Below, piece by piece: positions 60,775 through 64,000 of a stretch of DNA of 64,000 nt. The notes below the pieces were generated by a model, which was not told the origin of the DNA, searched no databases, and saw only the letters and a program-made list of their open reading frames with translations. Position 1 is the first letter of the stretch. The number at the start of each line of letters is the position of its first letter. A program made the translations under genes and the position numbers. This DNA is from Arenicola marina. Taxonomy: Eukaryota > Annelida > Polychaeta > Arenicolidae. Location: contig OZ025265.1 in NCBI GenBank assembly GCA_964019135.1, positions 25,829,143 to 25,893,142 of the forward strand. Direction: 5' to 3'.

Positions 60775-62480
60775 GGCCAACCAGCCCACAGCTGCCACGC
60801 ACCGCCGCCTTACCCCCCTCCCCCCCTCCCGGCCGCCGCGGAATATACTTCCATTTGGACGACTTCCAGTTAGACGACATTATATACAAATACTTATGAT
60901 ATCGCTCAAGAAATTACACATATTTATGCATCTTGATTAATTCGACTATGTAAGAGGTTTACGGGCAACAATTGGAACGTTTGACGAATATTTAAGAGGT
61001 ATTTTTCAGCGTGTCGTTCAAGACCTGGCTGCACGGTGCGGTGGACAACCGCCATTTGGGTAGACTATTTATTATGCATTTCACACCTCCAGCTTTTAAT
61101 TAGTTTTTAATTGCACTCCACTGTCATCTTCAAATGCTCGCTAACACGTTTACGTGTAAGTCTCGTTTCAGTTTAAAAAAGCTTTTTCAGATTTTTGACG
61201 ATTTTCAAGTTGGCCACAGTTGACGTTGACTGTTATTTATTACACAAAATAACTGTGTTCATATACAGTAATAATCGCATGCAATTAATAATCTTCAACT
61301 GCATAACATGTTCCGCTGCCATATGCAACGTGAGACTACTTGAGGAACAATCTTGACACTTTTTTGCAAATCGTCTGCGCCGGTTTTCAATGATGTCAAC
61401 AATGTGAAAACAATCAAGGTCAAAGCACATGGTAACGAAACAATGACGTCATTTGGCGCTTAAATGAGTGTGACGCATGAAAAAGTGACGGTAATAAAGT
61501 GGTATCCCCCAATGAGTGGAACATTTAAACACTGGACGTATCTCTTCACGACCATTAAAGTCGTACTTTAGCTCGCTAAAACAGTACATTTGTGAACATT
61601 ACTGTACAGTTTAGACAATAGAATGAGCGTATCATATCCTTTGAGTATCCAATAATTTGAACGATTGTATCATATTCCACATTCAAATGACCACTATAGT
61701 CTGTATAATAACATAATCCATGTGAAGTGGCCAACGCGCCTTCAGGCGAAACACGACTTCATTCTTTCAATCTATAGATGAACTAAACTGTGGCTGCAGG
61801 GTCCGACGTTCTTCCATGTCAGGGCGAAACATTGTATCAGCTTAGCTCACGTATGACTCAAGTTTACCAATACTACAACAATACATTTCGTGGGTTCTAA
61901 GATAGAGGATGGACCGACTTTAGTCAGCTATTTTATTGGTTTCGGAAGCGAGAGATGCAATGGACATCTTAAAATAACTCTTATTCACGCTACGGGGAAC
62001 AGGTGAGGCTCACTGTACTTTAAGTCAGAGCTAGACTACCCGTGTAACAGTTCATTCTGGAAAAGATATGTACTCGGCTTGAGTCTCGTACAGTCTTCTT
62101 CAAGAATGTACTGTTACATGGGCATTCTTCTTACCATATTGAGCACACGCTCCGACTTAACTTAGCCAATTGAACCGATGGACACCATAAGGAATATCGC
62201 AGATTTAATTATCAAACGGAAAAGTCGAATATGGAACTTTAAAGCTGGTGGTGTAAAGTGTATAATTCACTAGGTGTGAAGGGCGAGACTGTTCCATATT
62301 GAACATCAAACAGTGCAGGTGTCGCCAAATCTTCTTTTGTTCGCGTTTTCCCAGATGGGCTCTACACATGCAATATATAACTATCACACATTGCGTGGAG
62401 CTAGCTCTAAGACGATGCTTGTATATAAAGTCGTCTAAATGGAAGTGGTCAGACTGGAAGCACACCGCCGCAGCCTACCA
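60775..62480. other. Segment bounded by inverted GTCGTCTA-containing blocks
   Basis: CTTCCATTTGGACGACTTCC and TAGACGACATTATATACAA (60849-60888) are matched in inverse by TTGTATATAAAGTCGTCTAA and ATGGAAG (about 62420-62446), with C/G-rich sequence outside both. This may be the terminal inverted repeats of a roughly 1.6-kb element. No coding region is seen between them. Confidence 0.4.
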
Positions 62481-63320
62481 CCCATCCACCCCCCGCCCCC
62501 CTCACCCCGCCCACCGCTCCCCCCCCCCCCCCGCCAACTTTACCCCTGCCCCCGGTCAGCAGATCTATCTGCTGTCATGTATATACACCGTTCAGATACC
62601 CCCGAGCTGAGCAAGGCGCGTAGCTGGCGCACTCTTTATGGCGCCCATCCACTGTTACCAGGCTGTAACAAGCCAAGCGGTCAGCCAAAAGCGGTCAGCC
62701 AAGCCCAGCATCTCGAACCAACCATTACACCACTAAACGCTTGGCTGACAGCCTCGGGAGATGCACTGTAGAAGGCAAGCTCCCCGCACGGTGGCGCTAC
62801 GCAAGCTTAATGGAGCCCTAGCGGAGTGAATCGAAGGCAGAGAGTGTGTAGAGGGACGAGAGAAGCTAAAAAAGGGAGCGAGCTGGCGAGACTTCCCTCC
62901 GTAGCTGGCCTTCTCGACTGCTTTTCACACTCACTACCACAGCGCGCCACAGAACAATAATATCGTCAGAGGACACAGGAGTGATGATGTCAAAGGACCA
63001 GGGAGTAATGAAGTCAGCAGTGGATTTTACTAGGTGGTAGGACGGAGGGGGAAGCCTTCTCTAGGGATCCCATCCACGGATCTCAACCGCTGGTCAGCAG
63101 GACGCACGTACATGACGCGGATACGGGCATCCAGGAAGGCTAAGAGAGACAGCAGCGTCCGACAGGTGAGGGGAATCAACTAGTGTATTGAACTTCAATA
63201 TTATGCGCCTATAATAGATATTGAAAACTCTGCAGCATGTTATTGTGGCATTTCCGAGGGTATGGGGTAAAACGAGGAATTCAATCTGTGTGTCGTACCT
63301 AGCTGAGAGGATTATGACGA
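62481..63320. other. Anonymous sequence with C-rich start
   Basis: It contains a C-rich stretch at 62481-62552 and a direct repeat AGCGGTCAGCCAA around 62678-62702. No gene is supported. Confidence 0.4.
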
Positions 63321-63830
63321 CCATCGACTCATCATATCATCGTCCATCCTTCACTCATTCTAGTACACCTCCTGTTCTCTCAGAGGTGGACTGGCCGGTC
63401 TTACCTGCACCCGCACCCCGTGTCTCTGTACCTGCACCCCGTCGCTCTACTCTCCCTCCTTCATCACCTCCTTCCCCACCTGCACCCCGTCGCTCTACTC
63501 GGCTTCACCAACCAGCCAGCCATGTCGCCGCGGCCAGTAATTCTCCATCCACCACCCCCCCCCCCCCCTCCTCTCCCGTCACACCCCACGCCGACACCTC
63601 GCACCCCGGCTGGCAGCCACAGGCGCGAGATTTCGGTTCGCCGACGAGACTTCCGCAGGCCGCAAACGGCGATATTGGTCATTTGAATAACAGCCCTCTC
63701 CACAGAAATAACTCACATCAATTATATATGTGTACCTGCCACCAAATCTGCCCTAAAAGTACTTCCTCAGAAGTTCATCTACTTCCTCAGTCCTCAGATT
63801 GACTTCCTCGTTTCACCCCATGCCATTTCC
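63321..63830 (+). repeat. Dispersed repeat D, copy 2
   Basis: This is the plus-strand counterpart of 41230-41690. A duplicated segment CACCCCGTCGCTCTACTC occurs at about 63435 and 63484. The proline-rich frame at 63221-63802 is low-complexity translation of this repeat and not a credible gene. Confidence 0.8.
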
Positions 63831-64000
63831 GAGGCTTCCTGGGGTGGGGGGGATGGCGAAGATAGGTTTTTTTTGGGGGCTTATGCAATATGCAATATTG
63901 CCTACTTATCGCACGTGCCCCCTGCCTCTCCCCATATCCTTTTAACCGCCAGACCTCAATTGCTATAGAACCGCCGTTGCGTAGTAATGCGGTGTGCAGT
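63831..64000. other. Anonymous right edge
   Basis: No feature recognised. Confidence 0.4.

Noticed and set aside
63221..63802. Proline/serine-rich protein gene
   Set aside because: The frame is translation of the C-rich dispersed repeat, which has a copy at 41.2-41.7 kb where the frame is not preserved.

Overview
The window looks like nuclear DNA from an animal, most likely an aquatic invertebrate; an amphioxus-like chordate or a mollusc would fit, but the species cannot be settled from sequence alone. It has no operons or bacterial-style genes and no rRNA or canonical tRNA gene. I found no convincing host protein-coding exon. Nearly everything recognisable is repetitive or mobile DNA: a long minisatellite, a cluster of large non-coding repeats dense in TGACGTCA, a nearly intact Ty3/Gypsy retrotransposon, a decayed Polinton/Maverick DNA polymerase, a large imperfect palindrome, MITEs, a LINE fragment and many homopolymeric G/C runs.

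Layout. 1-6430: a 42-bp minisatellite (about 153 units, running off the left edge) with nested higher-order repeats. 6431-8419: anonymous DNA with an 18-bp triplication and an (AT)n/(AG)n microsatellite. About 8.4-33.5 kb: a nest of one large repeat family. It has a truncated forward copy (8420-10356), a related unit (10357-12289), an inverted copy (12290-17385) and two full forward copies in tandem (20460-25390 and 26408-31245), each preceded by a roughly 0.8-1 kb companion module. Fragments follow at 31.2-31.8 and 33.3-33.5 kb. The full copies carry internal 30-, 21- and 20-bp arrays that differ in copy number. 33.6-36.5 kb: MITE-like and G/C-rich anonymous DNA.

36567-41192: a minus-strand Ty3/Gypsy element. 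It has 208-bp LTRs that differ at two positions, a GCTGT target duplication, a tRNA-Leu-type primer site, a polypurine tract and a gag-pol frame. It is young, but it is damaged by one frameshift in integrase, a nested 128-bp MITE and an in-frame stop. 42.0-45.3 kb: a minus-strand Polinton-type DNA polymerase B pseudogene, broken by frameshifts and an insertion. 45.3-51.2 kb: a large imperfect palindrome that starts directly upstream of the polymerase start; its arms may be Polinton terminal inverted repeats joined end to end. 51.4-55.2 kb: an AT-rich, very degenerate tandem repeat. 56.2-56.8 kb: a non-LTR reverse-transcriptase fragment. The remainder to 64 kb is mostly anonymous, apart from a dispersed repeat at the right end that matches, inverted, a copy at 41.2-41.7 kb.

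The parts do not form a pathway. The window reads as a site of repeated insertion, tandem duplication and repeat expansion. Its most distinctive content is the TGACGTCA-rich tandem repeat family and the palindrome beside the Polinton polymerase.
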